Assembly: GCF_014635205.1 (NCBI RefSeq) | Contig: NZ_BMCN01000004.1 | Coordinates: forward strand, 1-64,000 | Source: Jeotgalicoccus aerolatus | Lineage (GTDB): Bacteria > Bacillota > Bacilli > Staphylococcales > Salinicoccaceae | Reading direction: 5' to 3' | Length of the DNA: 64,000 nucleotides | In this document: one piece after another, positions 16,765 to 27,046 of the stretch | Numbering within the stretch: position 1 is the stretch's first letter | How the letters are laid out: each line of letters begins with the position of its first letter | The notes under the pieces: model-generated | What the model was told of the DNA's origin: nothing | The model's input: the letters and a program-made list of their open reading frames with translations, nothing else | Databases searched by the model: none | Position numbers and translations under genes: made by a program

Positions 16765-17364
16765 ATGAAGAAATTTCTTATACCTATTGGTGTACTTGTT
16801 GCAATCATCGTTATCGTTCTAATTATGATTGTGCCGAGATACAACAGCCTGGTTAACCTTGATGAAGAAGTTAATCAGAAAGAATCACAAATTGAAACGC
16901 AGCTTCAAAGACGGGGAGATTTAATCCCGAACCTGGTCAGTACAGTACAGGGCTATGCATCACATGAAGAAGAAATATTTACTGAAATTGCTGATGCACG
17001 TTCACGACTGGCAGGAGCGAGCGGCGATGTCGAAGAAATGGCTGAAGCAAATAATGAAATGACGAGTGCTTTATCCCGCTTGCTGGCAATCTCAGAAAAT
17101 TATCCTGATTTACAAGCAAGTGAACAATTTACCGGTTTGAGAGACGAACTGGCAGGTGCTGAAAACCGCATTGCAGTAGCACGTCAGGATTATAATACAG
17201 CAGTACAAGATTACAATAGAAATACGAGAACATTCCCGGGGAACATCATTGCAGGAATATTTAATTTTGATGAAAAACCTTATTTCGAAGCGGATGAATC
17301 TGCACAAGATGTACCGGAAGTAGATTTTAATACGAACCAAGACGATACTGACGGTGGAGAATAA
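16765..17364 (+). CDS. lemA: LemA family protein
   Basis: The 199-residue protein has one N-terminal membrane anchor (IPIGVLVAIIVIVLIMIVP) and an extracytoplasmic or cytoplasmic helical bundle with the LemA signature: NSLVNLDEEVNQKESQIETQ, then QRRGDLIPNLVSTVQGYASHE. The product ends in a short acidic tail. Its function is unknown. LemA is commonly paired with a TPM-domain membrane protein, which follows here with a one-base overlap (TAATG), so the two are translationally coupled. Confidence 0.92.
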   Translation: MKKFLIPIGVLVAIIVIVLIMIVPRYNSLVNLDEEVNQKESQIETQLQRRGDLIPNLVSTVQGYASHEEEIFTEIADARSRLAGASGDVEEMAEANNEMTSALSRLLAISENYPDLQASEQFTGLRDELAGAENRIAVARQDYNTAVQDYNRNTRTFPGNIIAGIFNFDEKPYFEADESAQDVPEVDFNTNQDDTDGGE

Positions 17365-18212
17365 TGAAAAAGTTCTTTGCTTTTATCGGTGCCCTGCTAC
17401 TTATATTAATTTGCAGCACACCGGCAGAAGCAAGAGTAAACTTGCCGGCACTCAATGAGAGCCATTATTTTGTGCAGGATAATGCCGGTGTACTCAGTGA
17501 AAGTTCAATCACTGAAATGAATGAGATGGGTACACATCTTGAAGAAGGTACGGGTGCTGAGCTGCTCCTGATGACGATGGATTCGACAGGACAGGAACAC
17601 CGTCAGGATTTCGCTTTACGGGCATTGAGAGAATATGGTGTCGGTAAAGCTGAAAAAGATAACGGTATTGTGATTTTCTTAAATCTGGATAATGATAACG
17701 AATTTAATAACCGCGGTATCGAAGTTCAGGTCGGCTACGGTGTAGAAGGCTATTTGAACGATGCGAAGATCGGACGGATTATCGATGATGTAGCTTATGA
17801 CGATTTGGTTGCCGGTGAATATGAAACAGCACTGGTAAATCTGTATTCGGCAATATATGATGAATCATTGAACGCTTACGGTTATGAAGATGGTGAATTC
17901 ACACGTGAAGAACCAGCAGAAGAAACATCGAGTGGCCAAGCCGAGAACATTTTCGGAGTTATCATTCGCTTAGCTACATTTATGATAGTATTGTATGTCA
18001 TTTATAAGATGGTTTCCGGCGGCGGCGGTGGCTCCGGCGGTTCTGGCGGATCAGGCGGCAGACGGAGAAGAAGCGGCGGACCCGTTGTGTTCTTCCCGCC
18101 GGGCGGCGGCTTTGGCGGCGGTGGAAACTCCGGAGGCGGATTCGGCGGAGGCGGATTTGGTGGCTTCGGCGGCGGTTCCGGCGGCGGAGGCGGCGCAGGA
18201 CGCGGATTCTAA
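17364..18212 (+). CDS. TPM-domain (YgcG-like) membrane protein
   Basis: The 282-residue protein has a signal peptide (FAFIGALLLILICSTPAEA) and a TPM domain from about residue 30 to 170 (YFVQDNAGVLSES, then GVGKAEKDNGIVIFLN, GYGVEGYLNDAKIGRI). One membrane helix (NIFGVIIRLATFMIVLYVIY) is followed by a glycine-rich tail of about 70 residues dominated by GGG and FGGG repeats. TPM domains act in assembly or turnover of membrane complexes in photosynthetic organisms; the role in Firmicutes is unknown. It works with LemA, judging by the overlap. Confidence 0.9.
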   Translation: MKKFFAFIGALLLILICSTPAEARVNLPALNESHYFVQDNAGVLSESSITEMNEMGTHLEEGTGAELLLMTMDSTGQEHRQDFALRALREYGVGKAEKDNGIVIFLNLDNDNEFNNRGIEVQVGYGVEGYLNDAKIGRIIDDVAYDDLVAGEYETALVNLYSAIYDESLNAYGYEDGEFTREEPAEETSSGQAENIFGVIIRLATFMIVLYVIYKMVSGGGGGSGGSGGSGGRRRRSGGPVVFFPPGGGFGGGGNSGGGFGGGGFGGFGGGSGGGGGAGRGF

Positions 18213-18230
18213 AAAGTAAATAAGTATACG

Positions 18231-18273
18231 AGCTTGAGAATCTTGGTTAAAAACCGGATTCTCAGGCTTTTTT
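18231..18273 (+). terminator. terminator of the lemA operon
   Basis: AGCTTGAGAATC pairs with GATTCTCAGGCT (one wobble) across a 14-base loop, followed by six T. Confidence 0.85.
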
Positions 18274-18299
18274 ACTGGTATTATCTGGAGTGGAACGGT

Positions 18300-18332
18300 T
18301 GGAAGACAGCGGTGAATTCCCGTTGTTAATGA
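18300..18332 (+). repeat. dispersed 33-base repeat, copy 1
   Basis: This segment, beginning TGGAAGACAGCGG and ending CGTTGTTAATGA, recurs at 41162-41194 with 28 of 33 identities. Both copies are intergenic, downstream of a terminator. Function unknown. Confidence 0.55.
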
Positions 18333-18358
18333 GAAGCGGCCGTACCTCAAATAAACAC

Positions 18359-18398
18359 AAAAAAGCTGAGCTCCTTATAAAAGGCAGCCCAGCTTAAA
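18359..18398 (-). terminator. terminator of the CPBP protease gene
   Basis: On the minus strand an imperfect stem (AAGCTG with CAGCTT at its base) is followed by T6, directly after the protease stop codon. Confidence 0.7.
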
Positions 18399-18402
18399 AG
18401 TT

Positions 18403-19167
18403 TTACATAAAAATAGAAATAATTGCATTCAGCTGATTTTGAATTTCTTCAGCTTCTTGTAAAAAGTCAGCGAACACGGTCTGCAGCAGCACGACGATTC
18501 CGTTCATAATTACGTGAACGAAAATCGGTACTAAGAGACGGCCGGTGATGACATATAAAAAGCTGAAGACATATGACATCGATAAATATATCAGAATATG
18601 AGTAAAGTCAGCATGGGCAACAGCGAATATCAATCCGCTGACAAGTCCTGCAGCTAAAAATGCGAGCACTTTCTGTGCGGTGCTGTTTATCGGAATCATC
18701 TCATAGATCTCTCCGAATATTGCTCTTCTAAATACATATTCTTCAATAATCGGGCCAAATAATACGACGACTAGAATCATCCACGGAGAGTTGAAAATCA
18801 TATCGACGATTTCTGTTGTATTTTGACTCTCTACGGGATTATTAAATACGTAAATATTGATGACCCCGGCAATAATTTGTGACAGGTACGCCAGGACGAC
18901 ACCGCCGATAATCCATACTGTAGTGAGTAAACCATCTGTTTTTGAACCCAGTTCGATTCTGTTTTTATTCTTATGAATATTACCGATAAGAATAACGATG
19001 ACAGCACCAAGTCCAAATGTAATCACCTGATAAGGTATCAGTTTTTCAATGAGTTCTCCCGGTCCGAGTGACGGATCTATTGCGGTAAATATTAAGCCGA
19101 TAGGGAGGAGGGCAAATTGAACTGCTAAAAATGTTAAAATAATTAATATACTGTATACGCGTCTCAC
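18403..19167 (-). CDS. CPBP-family intramembrane metalloprotease
   Basis: The 254-residue integral membrane protein has about eight hydrophobic segments. It shows the CPBP (Abi) motifs: EEYVFRRAIFGEI (EExxxR) near residue 141, and FAVAHADFTHILIYL (HxxxH type) near residue 180. Family members are type II CAAX protease homologues; in staphylococci MroQ acts in peptide processing. It lies divergent from groES, the position held by ydiL in B. subtilis, which supports vertical inheritance. The substrate is unknown. Confidence 0.88.
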   Translation of the reverse strand: MRRVYSILIILTFLAVQFALLPIGLIFTAIDPSLGPGELIEKLIPYQVITFGLGAVIVILIGNIHKNKNRIELGSKTDGLLTTVWIIGGVVLAYLSQIIAGVINIYVFNNPVESQNTTEIVDMIFNSPWMILVVVLFGPIIEEYVFRRAIFGEIYEMIPINSTAQKVLAFLAAGLVSGLIFAVAHADFTHILIYLSMSYVFSFLYVITGRLLVPIFVHVIMNGIVVLLQTVFADFLQEAEEIQNQLNAIISIFM

Positions 19168-19243
19168 GTTTAAACCTCCAATTGCTGAATAGTTTTATCT
19201 TACATTAAAAAGTTTAAACTCAAAAGTAATACAGTCTTTTCTC

Positions 19244-19272
19244 TTGCATTTTTAACCAAGTTTGATTATTAT
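19244..19272 (+). promoter_or_regulatory. groESL promoter
   Basis: TTGCAT and TATTAT with a 17-base spacer lie immediately before the CIRCE operator. This is a vegetative sigma-A type promoter. Confidence 0.7.
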
Positions 19273-19280
19273 AATTATTG

Positions 19281-19307
19281 TTAGCACTCATAGAAGACGA
19301 GTGCCAA
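19281..19307 (+). promoter_or_regulatory. CIRCE operator (HrcA site)
   Basis: TTAGCACTC, a 9-base spacer and GAGTGCCAA form the CIRCE inverted repeat, with one deviation from the perfect GAGTGCTAA. HrcA bound here would repress groESL until heat shock. Confidence 0.95.
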
Positions 19308-19358
19308 ATCACAAGATTAATTTTATATAATTTTAAGATTAATAAGGAGGGCATTTCC

Positions 19359-19643
19359 GTGTTAAAACCTATTGGAAATCGTGTAGTTGTAGATATCTCA
19401 GAAAAAGAAGAAACAACAAAAAGCGGCATCATTCTGACTGATTCTGCCAAAGAAAAACCGCAGGAAGGTACTGTAGTTGCTGTCGGATCAGGCCGCACGC
19501 TTGAAAATGGTACACAAGTGGCGCTTGAAGTTAAAGAAGGCGACAGAGTAGTCTATGCAAAATTTGCAGGGACAGAAGTACAGCATGGAGATAATGACTA
19601 TTTAATTCTCTCTGAATCAGAGCTTTTAGCAGTAATTGAATAA
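19359..19643 (+). CDS. groES: GroES co-chaperonin
   Basis: GroES is the heptameric lid of the GroEL folding chamber. The 94-residue product reads [22 protein letters not shown] at the start and contains the mobile-loop region and YAKFAGTEV near residue 68. Translation begins at GTG 19359, 9 bases after AGGAGGG; no ATG is available in frame at a suitable distance. It is under CIRCE control and is followed by groEL. Confidence 0.97.
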   Translation: MLKPIGNRVVVDISEKEETTKSGIILTDSAKEKPQEGTVVAVGSGRTLENGTQVALEVKEGDRVVYAKFAGTEVQHGDNDYLILSESELLAVIE

Positions 19644-19646
19644 TAA

Positions 19647-21308
<1,662 letters not shown>

Positions 21309-21327
21309 ATTTAATATGTAGCAAATC

Positions 21328-21370
21328 AGGTCTTTCTTAAGGTGATTATCCTAAGAAAGACCTTTTTATT
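21328..21370 (+). terminator. groESL terminator
   Basis: AGGTCTTTCTTAAGG and CCTAAGAAAGACCT form a long stem with a 7-base loop followed by a T-rich tract. Confidence 0.92.
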
Positions 21371-21591
21371 TTTTTATAACTGTAGAAAACAATAAAGTGA
21401 ACTTGTAAAAATGTATTATATGACAATTTTATTTATTTGTTACTGCTGTAGAGTAGGAAACGGAATGTATAAATTGATAGTGGCATATTTTATAAGAACT
21501 CTGCTTTCCAATGTTTTTAATAGCAGCAGAGAGATAAAAATCTACTAATTATGTATTTCAATCAAATGCAACTATAAGGAGTATATTATTT
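21371..21591 (+). promoter_or_regulatory. leader region of the RidA-fusion gene
   Basis: This is an AT-rich gene-free stretch. A hairpin CTCTGCT (21499-21505) with AGCAGAG (21525-21531) lies about 60 bases before the start codon, and a TTGATA sits near 21474. The ribosome binding site is AAGGAG. Nothing else is recognised. Confidence 0.4.
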
Positions 21592-22863
21592 ATGAGTGAT
21601 TATAATGCAGTCGCACCAACTAATACGGACCAGGCACCGAAGTTTGACGAATCTTCACAGTCAGCAGCGTTTTCACACTACAGCAATTTATCAGCACAGC
21701 TGCCAATCGACCCTTCAACTGGTCAATTAGTAGAAGGCGGTGTTAAAGCACAGGCAGAGCAAAGTTTTAAAAATATCGAAGCGGTGCTTAAAAATTTCGA
21801 CCACGTCATGAGTGATGTTGTAAGAATTACTGTTTTTGTTACAGATATTCAAGATATCGATGCTGTAAATGAAGTATTCAGTACATTCTTCAAAACGTAT
21901 GTACCGGCACGTACGAATGTTGCGGTCAATGCTTTACCGATGGGTGCTAAAGTCCAAGTGGAGGCACTGGTTTCACACGGTGTCGGGACGATTCCGAATG
22001 CACCTCAGGCTGGGAATTTAATCAAATTAACGAACCACACTTCAAATGCACCATCTAATGTTTTGTCTTCACAGACTGTTGCATTTTCACATTACAATAA
22101 TATTTCAGCACAGCTGCCAATTGACCCTGTGACAGGCAGAGTCGTCACTGGCGGTATTAAAGCTGAAACTGCACAAAGCTTAAAAAATATTAAAGCCATT
22201 TTAAACAGCATCGATGTTCCAATGGATGACGTTGTTAAAGTAAACATCTTTGTTAAAAATCTTGCTGATGTTGAAGCGGTTAACGAAGTTTACTCAACAT
22301 TCTTCCCGGATTCTTCTATAGCAAGAACAGTTGGCTATGTGCCGGCACGCACTATCGTTCAGGCAGCGGACTTGGAAATGGGTGCTTCTGTACAAATCGA
22401 AGCAGCCGTATCTCATGGTGACGGTACGCCGCCACAGGCTATTGAAGACAGACATAACATTGTGATTAAAGCGAATAATACTAAAAATGCACCAGTGGAC
22501 AACTTATCAACACAAACGGTTGCATTCTCGCACTACAACCACCTGTCAGCACAGCTGCCAATTGATCCGTCAACTGGAAAATTAGTTGAAGGCGGCATTC
22601 AGGCACAAACTAAACAGGCTTTAACTAACATTAAAGCGGTAATCGAAAGTGTTGATCACGTAATGGAAGATATGGTTAAAGTAAATATCTTTGTTAAAGA
22701 TTTGGCTGACATGGAAGCCGTCAACGAAGTTTACGCAGAATTCTTCCCTGAAGGGACGCCAGCAAGAAGAGTCGTCGGGGTTGCAGCACTGCAGGAAGAT
22801 GCATTAATTCAAATAGACGCAATTGCAGGCAATGCTGAAGGCACACTGCCTGAAACTAAATAA
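21592..22863 (+). CDS. triple RidA-domain fusion protein
   Basis: The 423-residue protein consists of three tandem RidA/YjgF/UK114 domains, roughly residues 8-135, 150-285 and 300-420. Each contains SAQLPIDPxTG, the NIxAVL helix, VFV-DIxDxxAVNEVxSxFF and a PAR motif. The substrate-binding Arg of RidA is present three times (Arg107, Arg253, Arg392). The partner acid is Glu124, Glu270 and Asp409. Normal RidA is about 130 residues and forms a homotrimer with active sites at subunit interfaces, so this chain could fold as a covalent trimer. RidA hydrolyses reactive enamine/imine intermediates from PLP enzymes. An identical 17-base DNA block in all three repeats indicates tandem duplication. Confidence 0.88.
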   Translation: MSDYNAVAPTNTDQAPKFDESSQSAAFSHYSNLSAQLPIDPSTGQLVEGGVKAQAEQSFKNIEAVLKNFDHVMSDVVRITVFVTDIQDIDAVNEVFSTFFKTYVPARTNVAVNALPMGAKVQVEALVSHGVGTIPNAPQAGNLIKLTNHTSNAPSNVLSSQTVAFSHYNNISAQLPIDPVTGRVVTGGIKAETAQSLKNIKAILNSIDVPMDDVVKVNIFVKNLADVEAVNEVYSTFFPDSSIARTVGYVPARTIVQAADLEMGASVQIEAAVSHGDGTPPQAIEDRHNIVIKANNTKNAPVDNLSTQTVAFSHYNHLSAQLPIDPSTGKLVEGGIQAQTKQALTNIKAVIESVDHVMEDMVKVNIFVKDLADMEAVNEVYAEFFPEGTPARRVVGVAALQEDALIQIDAIAGNAEGTLPETK

Positions 22864-22873
22864 TTGAACATTA

Positions 22874-22907
22874 AAATACGCCGCCACTGAAAAATGACGG
22901 CGTATTT
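22874..22907. terminator. bidirectional terminator, RidA fusion / queT
   Basis: AAATACGCCG and CGGCGTATTT form a 10-bp perfect stem between the convergent genes, with T-rich sequence on both strands. Confidence 0.85.
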
Positions 22908-22908
22908 C

Positions 22909-23358
22909 TTATTCCGGCAATATTCTATGGCCGAATTTTTTAAATATAAATGTGCCGATAAAGGTCATGACTAATGTTGATAATCCGACAGTTGCAGCAC
23001 TGAACCAGTAGGGCAGTCCAAGTACTAAATACAAGGCCAGCGCTACGAAAAGGCCTGCAAATACACTGTATTGCAGCGCATTTAGCCAAACATTTTTTAT
23101 AAAGTAGCTTAAGGAATAAGCGATTGCCGAGATCGTTACGCCGACAACAACATCGATAATACCTAAGCTGGAAAACATATTTGCAATACCGACTCCGAGA
23201 ATCATGCCCGGTATGTATTTCCGGTTAAAAAATGGAATGACACAAAGTATCTCGCTGATTCTGAACTGAATTGCGCCTGTGCCGATTGGGTTAATCACAG
23301 TCAGTACGACATAAATCGCAGCTAAGACAGCATTAATCGCCATGTTTCTGATATTCAT
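22909..23358 (-). CDS. queT: QueT family queuosine-precursor transporter
   Basis: The 149-residue membrane protein has about five hydrophobic segments: MAINAVLAAIYVVLTVINPIG, then FRISEILCVIPFF, typical of QueT. QueT is the substrate-binding S component of an energy-coupling factor transporter for preQ1 or a related precursor; the shared EcfA-EcfT parts are elsewhere. The assignment is supported by the preQ1-I riboswitch directly upstream. The gene is third in a minus-strand set after the pseudouridine synthase and the NRDE gene. Confidence 0.92.
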   Translation of the reverse strand: MNIRNMAINAVLAAIYVVLTVINPIGTGAIQFRISEILCVIPFFNRKYIPGMILGVGIANMFSSLGIIDVVVGVTISAIAYSLSYFIKNVWLNALQYSVFAGLFVALALYLVLGLPYWFSAATVGLSTLVMTFIGTFIFKKFGHRILPE

Positions 23359-23367
23359 AATTGTAAA

Positions 23368-23407
23368 TCTCCTTAGTTTTTTTGACAGGGAGTTTGCGAA
23401 CCTGTTT
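23368..23407 (-). ncRNA. preQ1-I riboswitch upstream of queT
   Basis: Read on the minus strand, ACAGG, a 10-base loop starting TTCGC, and CCTGT are followed by an A-rich run and ACTAAGGAG. This is the compact preQ1 class I pseudoknot: a P1 stem, a loop, an A-rich tail in the minor groove and a 3' segment that includes the ribosome binding site of queT. Ligand binding would hide AAGGAG and shut off translation. It starts only 3 bases after the NRDE stop codon, so it controls queT inside a polycistronic message. Confidence 0.88.
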
Positions 23408-23410
23408 TAT

Positions 23411-24184
23411 TTAATTTTTGACTGATATTGTTTCAGTTACTTCACCAGTTTGAAGACCATTTTTAAATGTTCTTTCGATGAGTGTCATATTATTCTGATA
23501 GTCAACAAGCACAACTGTGGAACATCTCGTACCATAATCAAAATCAGGAATATCGATAAAGAGCGGCGATAATTTCTTTTCAAGCTCAAAATCTACACCT
23601 GTCTGCTGAACAATGTCATCTGCAGCTTGTGTATCGATGCGGAGCAGATTAAATAATAAATCAACATCGATCTCTGAATCAGTTAATATTCCGTCTAATT
23701 TTTCTTTGCCGACCACGACTTTTGGCCATGGTGTATCCAGACGCTCATTTGACAAACCGTGTGTGCCTTCAGCAATACGTGAGATTGTGCTGTCGTAATT
23801 ATTCATATAAAATAATTCGTCCGGCGTGCCGGCGAGTAAATTAAATCCTGCATAATCATCGGCATGTTCTTTTAAAGCAGTTAAATAGTCTTTTGGCTGC
23901 TGGTCGCTGAGCAGATAATTCACCACGAGCTCTCCACGGGATTTTTTCGCTTCTGCTGTCATCTCCTGAGGTGTGCGAATATTAGTCAATGCACCTATTT
24001 TACCTGATTTAGACACAGCAAGCCAAGTACCTTTTGCTTTTAAATCGCGGCCGCCTAAAATGTTTTTATAGTCGTCCCAAAAATGCAGCGGTGCGGCTGG
24101 CCGTGAGTAAAACTCATCCCGGTTGGCTGCGATGATCAGTTTATATTTTTCATGCGATCCGATATTGAAATTAATTAAACACAT
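23411..24184 (-). CDS. NRDE / TANGO2-family protein
   Basis: The 257-residue protein starts MCLINFNIG and carries the eponymous NRDE motif in IIAANRDEFYSRPAAPLHFW (residues about 15-34), then GGRDLKAKGTWLAVSKSGKIGALTNIR. The N-terminal Cys at position 2 is conserved in this Ntn-hydrolase-like family. Eukaryotic TANGO2 has been linked to haem or lipid handling; the bacterial role is unclear. The start at 24184 has GGAGTG upstream and overlaps the end of the pseudouridine synthase gene by 14 bases. Confidence 0.85.
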   Translation of the reverse strand: MCLINFNIGSHEKYKLIIAANRDEFYSRPAAPLHFWDDYKNILGGRDLKAKGTWLAVSKSGKIGALTNIRTPQEMTAEAKKSRGELVVNYLLSDQQPKDYLTALKEHADDYAGFNLLAGTPDELFYMNNYDSTISRIAEGTHGLSNERLDTPWPKVVVGKEKLDGILTDSEIDVDLLFNLLRIDTQAADDIVQQTGVDFELEKKLSPLFIDIPDFDYGTRCSTVVLVDYQNNMTLIERTFKNGLQTGEVTETISVKN

Positions 24185-24848
24185 TAAAATCACTCCACGG
24201 GAATGTCTCCGGCGGCTTGCAGTGTACTTCAACGTACTCATTTTTCGTAGGATGTTTAATTTTTAAATAAGTTGAGTAAAGTGCAATCTGCTGACCGACT
24301 TTAGCATTCTTATTATATTTCTGATCACCGAACAGCGGGTGGCCAAAATGAGATAATTGAACACGAATCTGGTGAGAACGTCCGGTATGAAGTTTCACTT
24401 TAACCAATGAAAAGTTATTTTTTTCATCGACTGTTTCGTAATCCAGTTTGGCCATTTTTGAACCGCGGTGATTTTTATGAACCACTTTGGAAATATTTTT
24501 CTTTTGATCCTTGAACAAATGATTCGTTAAAGTCCCTTTTTTCTGATCTAAATAATTTTCAACAACAGCGTGATACTGGCGTTCAAAATTATGAAGTCTC
24601 ACTTCATTGGATAATCTCGATGCTGCTTTAGAGGTTTTAGCAAACACAACAGCGCCGCCGACAGGGCGATCCAGGCGATGCACCAGGCCTAAATACACAG
24701 CCCCTGGTTTGTTGTATTTCTCTTTAATATATTCCTTTAACATAGTTAATAAGTCTTTATCTTCTGAACTGTCTTCCTGGACAGGGATGTTTACCGGCTT
24801 ATCGACAATGAGTAAATGGTTATCTTCGTACAATACATTAATCTTCAC
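24171..24848 (-). CDS. RluA-family pseudouridine synthase
   Basis: This enzyme isomerises uridine to pseudouridine in rRNA or tRNA. The 225-residue protein has the catalytic loop GLVHRLDRPVGGAVVFAKT (Asp in HRLDxP) near residue 55-73, and LVKVKLHTGRSHQIRVQLSHFGHPLFGD. It lacks an S4 domain, so it is a short RluA-type member. GTG at 24848 (MKINVLYEDN) is preferred: AAGGAG lies 8 bases upstream, while the upstream in-frame GTG at 24857 overlaps the site. The target base is not predictable. Confidence 0.9.
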   Translation of the reverse strand: MKINVLYEDNHLLIVDKPVNIPVQEDSSEDKDLLTMLKEYIKEKYNKPGAVYLGLVHRLDRPVGGAVVFAKTSKAASRLSNEVRLHNFERQYHAVVENYLDQKKGTLTNHLFKDQKKNISKVVHKNHRGSKMAKLDYETVDEKNNFSLVKVKLHTGRSHQIRVQLSHFGHPLFGDQKYNKNAKVGQQIALYSTYLKIKHPTKNEYVEVHCKPPETFPWSDFNVFN

Positions 24849-24979
24849 ACATTCCACTCCTTAAAATTCGTAAGTTATATTATACCATCTAAAGCTTAAA
24901 TATCTTATCACTTTCACAATGTTTCTTTGATAGAATGGCCATAAGTGTAAAATAATACTATTTATCACAGAGGTGGATA

Positions 24980-26419
24980 ATGAAAAAACGCTATTTATTC
25001 TTCATAATTATCGGTGCACTAATACTTATACCCTTAATTGTTGCGGGTGTAAGGTATTTTATACCGGTTCCTGACAATGTTGCCTATGAATCTGAAGAAT
25101 ATCAGACGGATCATGCTGAATTTTTATACGACCTTACATATACAGAAAATGAAAACACGACACAAGAGCAGGAAATCTTTGAGGAGATTTATAAGGTGAT
25201 TGATGAGGCTGAGGAATTTCTCGTTCTCGATATGTTTTTATTTAACGATGATTATAATCATGAAACGCTGGAATTTCCGGAGCTGTCACAAAGCTTAACA
25301 GATAAATTGACTGCTAAAAAAGAAGAAAATCCAGAGCTCGAAATTGTCTTCATTTCAGATGGCATCAATACATTTTACGGGACATACACTCCTCCGCATA
25401 TTCAAGCGCTTATGGATGCCGGTATAGAAGTCGTCTTTACAGATTTGTCGAAACTGAGGGATTCAAATCCGCTGTATTCCGGTTTTTACAGATCGTATTT
25501 TCAGTGGTTTGGCAATTCAGAAGACCAGTGGCTTAAAAATGCTTTAAGGCCGGCTGGCCCTGAAGTTAATATCCGCTCATATTTAGAACTGCTGAATTTT
25601 AAAGCCAATCATAGAAAATTGATTATCAATGAAAAAAATGGACTGGTGACATCCGCTAATCCTCATGATGCCAGTGCTCATCACTCAAATATCGCTGTGC
25701 AATTCAGCGGCGATATACTGCATGACCTCTTAGAATCAGAACGTGCAATTGTTAATTTCAGCGGAGGAAATACTCGGATGTTTAGTGATTTTTCCGATAA
25801 ACTCCAGGATCAAGCAGATACACCAGAAGGTCAGTATGCTGTAAAACTGATTACTGAAGAAAGAATCAAGGATAATATTCTTAAGATGGTTGATCAAGCT
25901 AAGGCAAAAGAGACTTTAAATGTCGGTTTATTTTATTTATCCGACAGAGATATAATTAAAGCCTTTAAAGAAGCACTCGACCGGGGTGTTGAACTGAATA
26001 TCATTTTAGATATTAATCAGGATGCATTCGGCAATGAGAAAAATGGTGTGCCAAACCGGCCGGTCGCAGATGAGCTGATGAAGCATAATAATCCGCCGAA
26101 TATCAGATGGTACAAATCGAGCGGAGAACAGTATCATGCCAAATTTATTACACTGGAAACTGAGGAATCACTTATATTCAATGGGGGCTCTGCAAACTTT
26201 ACAAGACGCAATCTCGATAATTATAATCTGGAAACCAATATGATGGTGACCGCACCGAGGGACAGTGACTTTGCTCAGGAAGTGACAGCATATTATGAGC
26301 GCCTATGGACGAACGAGGGGGCTGAGTATACGCTCGACTATGAAGAAGAAGCAGAAGCATCGTTAATTAAAACGATAATGTACAGAGTTCAGGAATTTAC
26401 CGGTTTATCGACATTTTAA
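24980..26419 (+). CDS. membrane-anchored phospholipase D-like protein
   Basis: The 479-residue protein has an N-terminal membrane anchor (LFFIIIGALILIPLIVAGV) and two PLD (HKD-type) half-sites: NHRKLIINEKNGLVTSANPHD near residue 210, and YHAKFITLETEESLIFNGGSANF near 385. The aspartate of canonical HxKxxxxD is replaced in both (N-E-K and L-E-T-E). It resembles cardiolipin-synthase-like proteins but is not a typical Cls. The catalytic domain should face outside. It forms a single-gene unit with GAGGTGG before the ATG and a strong terminator. Confidence 0.82.
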   Translation: MKKRYLFFIIIGALILIPLIVAGVRYFIPVPDNVAYESEEYQTDHAEFLYDLTYTENENTTQEQEIFEEIYKVIDEAEEFLVLDMFLFNDDYNHETLEFPELSQSLTDKLTAKKEENPELEIVFISDGINTFYGTYTPPHIQALMDAGIEVVFTDLSKLRDSNPLYSGFYRSYFQWFGNSEDQWLKNALRPAGPEVNIRSYLELLNFKANHRKLIINEKNGLVTSANPHDASAHHSNIAVQFSGDILHDLLESERAIVNFSGGNTRMFSDFSDKLQDQADTPEGQYAVKLITEERIKDNILKMVDQAKAKETLNVGLFYLSDRDIIKAFKEALDRGVELNIILDINQDAFGNEKNGVPNRPVADELMKHNNPPNIRWYKSSGEQYHAKFITLETEESLIFNGGSANFTRRNLDNYNLETNMMVTAPRDSDFAQEVTAYYERLWTNEGAEYTLDYEEEAEASLIKTIMYRVQEFTGLSTF

Positions 26420-26429
26420 TATTAAAATA

Positions 26430-26458
26430 CGGTCCGATGATTTTATGTCATCGGACCG
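26430..26458. terminator. terminator, PLD-like gene / nicotinamidase
   Basis: GGTCCGATGA and TCATCGGACC form a perfect 10-bp stem with a short loop between the convergent genes. Confidence 0.85.
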
Positions 26459-26481
26459 CAAATTGAATAGTTATTTAAAAA

Positions 26482-27027
26482 TCATATCACCTTGGCACCC
26501 AGAGAGTTTTTAAAGTGCGCCAGGGCGACGTCGTGTGCTTTTAGATTAAAACTCGATACGCCTTGCTCGTGAATGACAATGTCAAATCCTTTGTTATAGG
26601 CATCGATGGCGGTATGAAGAATACAAATGTCGGTACAGACACCAACCAGGTGAATTTCAGTAATGCCGCGGGCACGCAAGCGGTGTTCAACATCTGTTCC
26701 AACAAAAGCGGAGTAGCGCGTTTTATCTGTGTAATAGATGTGATCCTGTTCTTTGTTTTCCTGATACAGTGCTTCAAGTTCGCCGTATAAATCGCGTCCT
26801 TTTGAGCCGATAATATTATGCGGTACAAACAATTTTGTCTCAGGATGATACGGATCATTTTCTTCATGTGCATCGATCGCAAATATCGTGTAATCCCCAT
26901 TAACGATAAATTCGCGCGTCGTGCTGACAATGTAGTCATGCAATTTTTGTGCAGGTTCACCGGCAGTCAGTTTTCCGTCTGCAGCGACAAAGTCGTAAGT
27001 ATAATCGATATTAATCAGTGCTTTCAT
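26482..27027 (-). CDS. pncA: nicotinamidase / isochorismatase-family hydrolase
   Basis: PncA deamidates nicotinamide to nicotinate for NAD salvage. The 181-residue product has the catalytic triad elements: Asp in NIDYTYDF, Lys in YTDKTRYSAF and Cys in HLVGVCTDICILHTA near residue 129. The metal-site region DAHEENDPYHPE is present. The second Met (27027) is preferred because AAGGGG is 8 bases upstream of it and only 2 from the first. A palindromic terminator sits between it and the aldolase gene upstream. Confidence 0.88.
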   Translation of the reverse strand: MKALINIDYTYDFVAADGKLTAGEPAQKLHDYIVSTTREFIVNGDYTIFAIDAHEENDPYHPETKLFVPHNIIGSKGRDLYGELEALYQENKEQDHIYYTDKTRYSAFVGTDVEHRLRARGITEIHLVGVCTDICILHTAIDAYNKGFDIVIHEQGVSSFNLKAHDVALAHFKNSLGAKVI

Positions 27028-27046
27028 ATTCATTACCCCTTATTAA

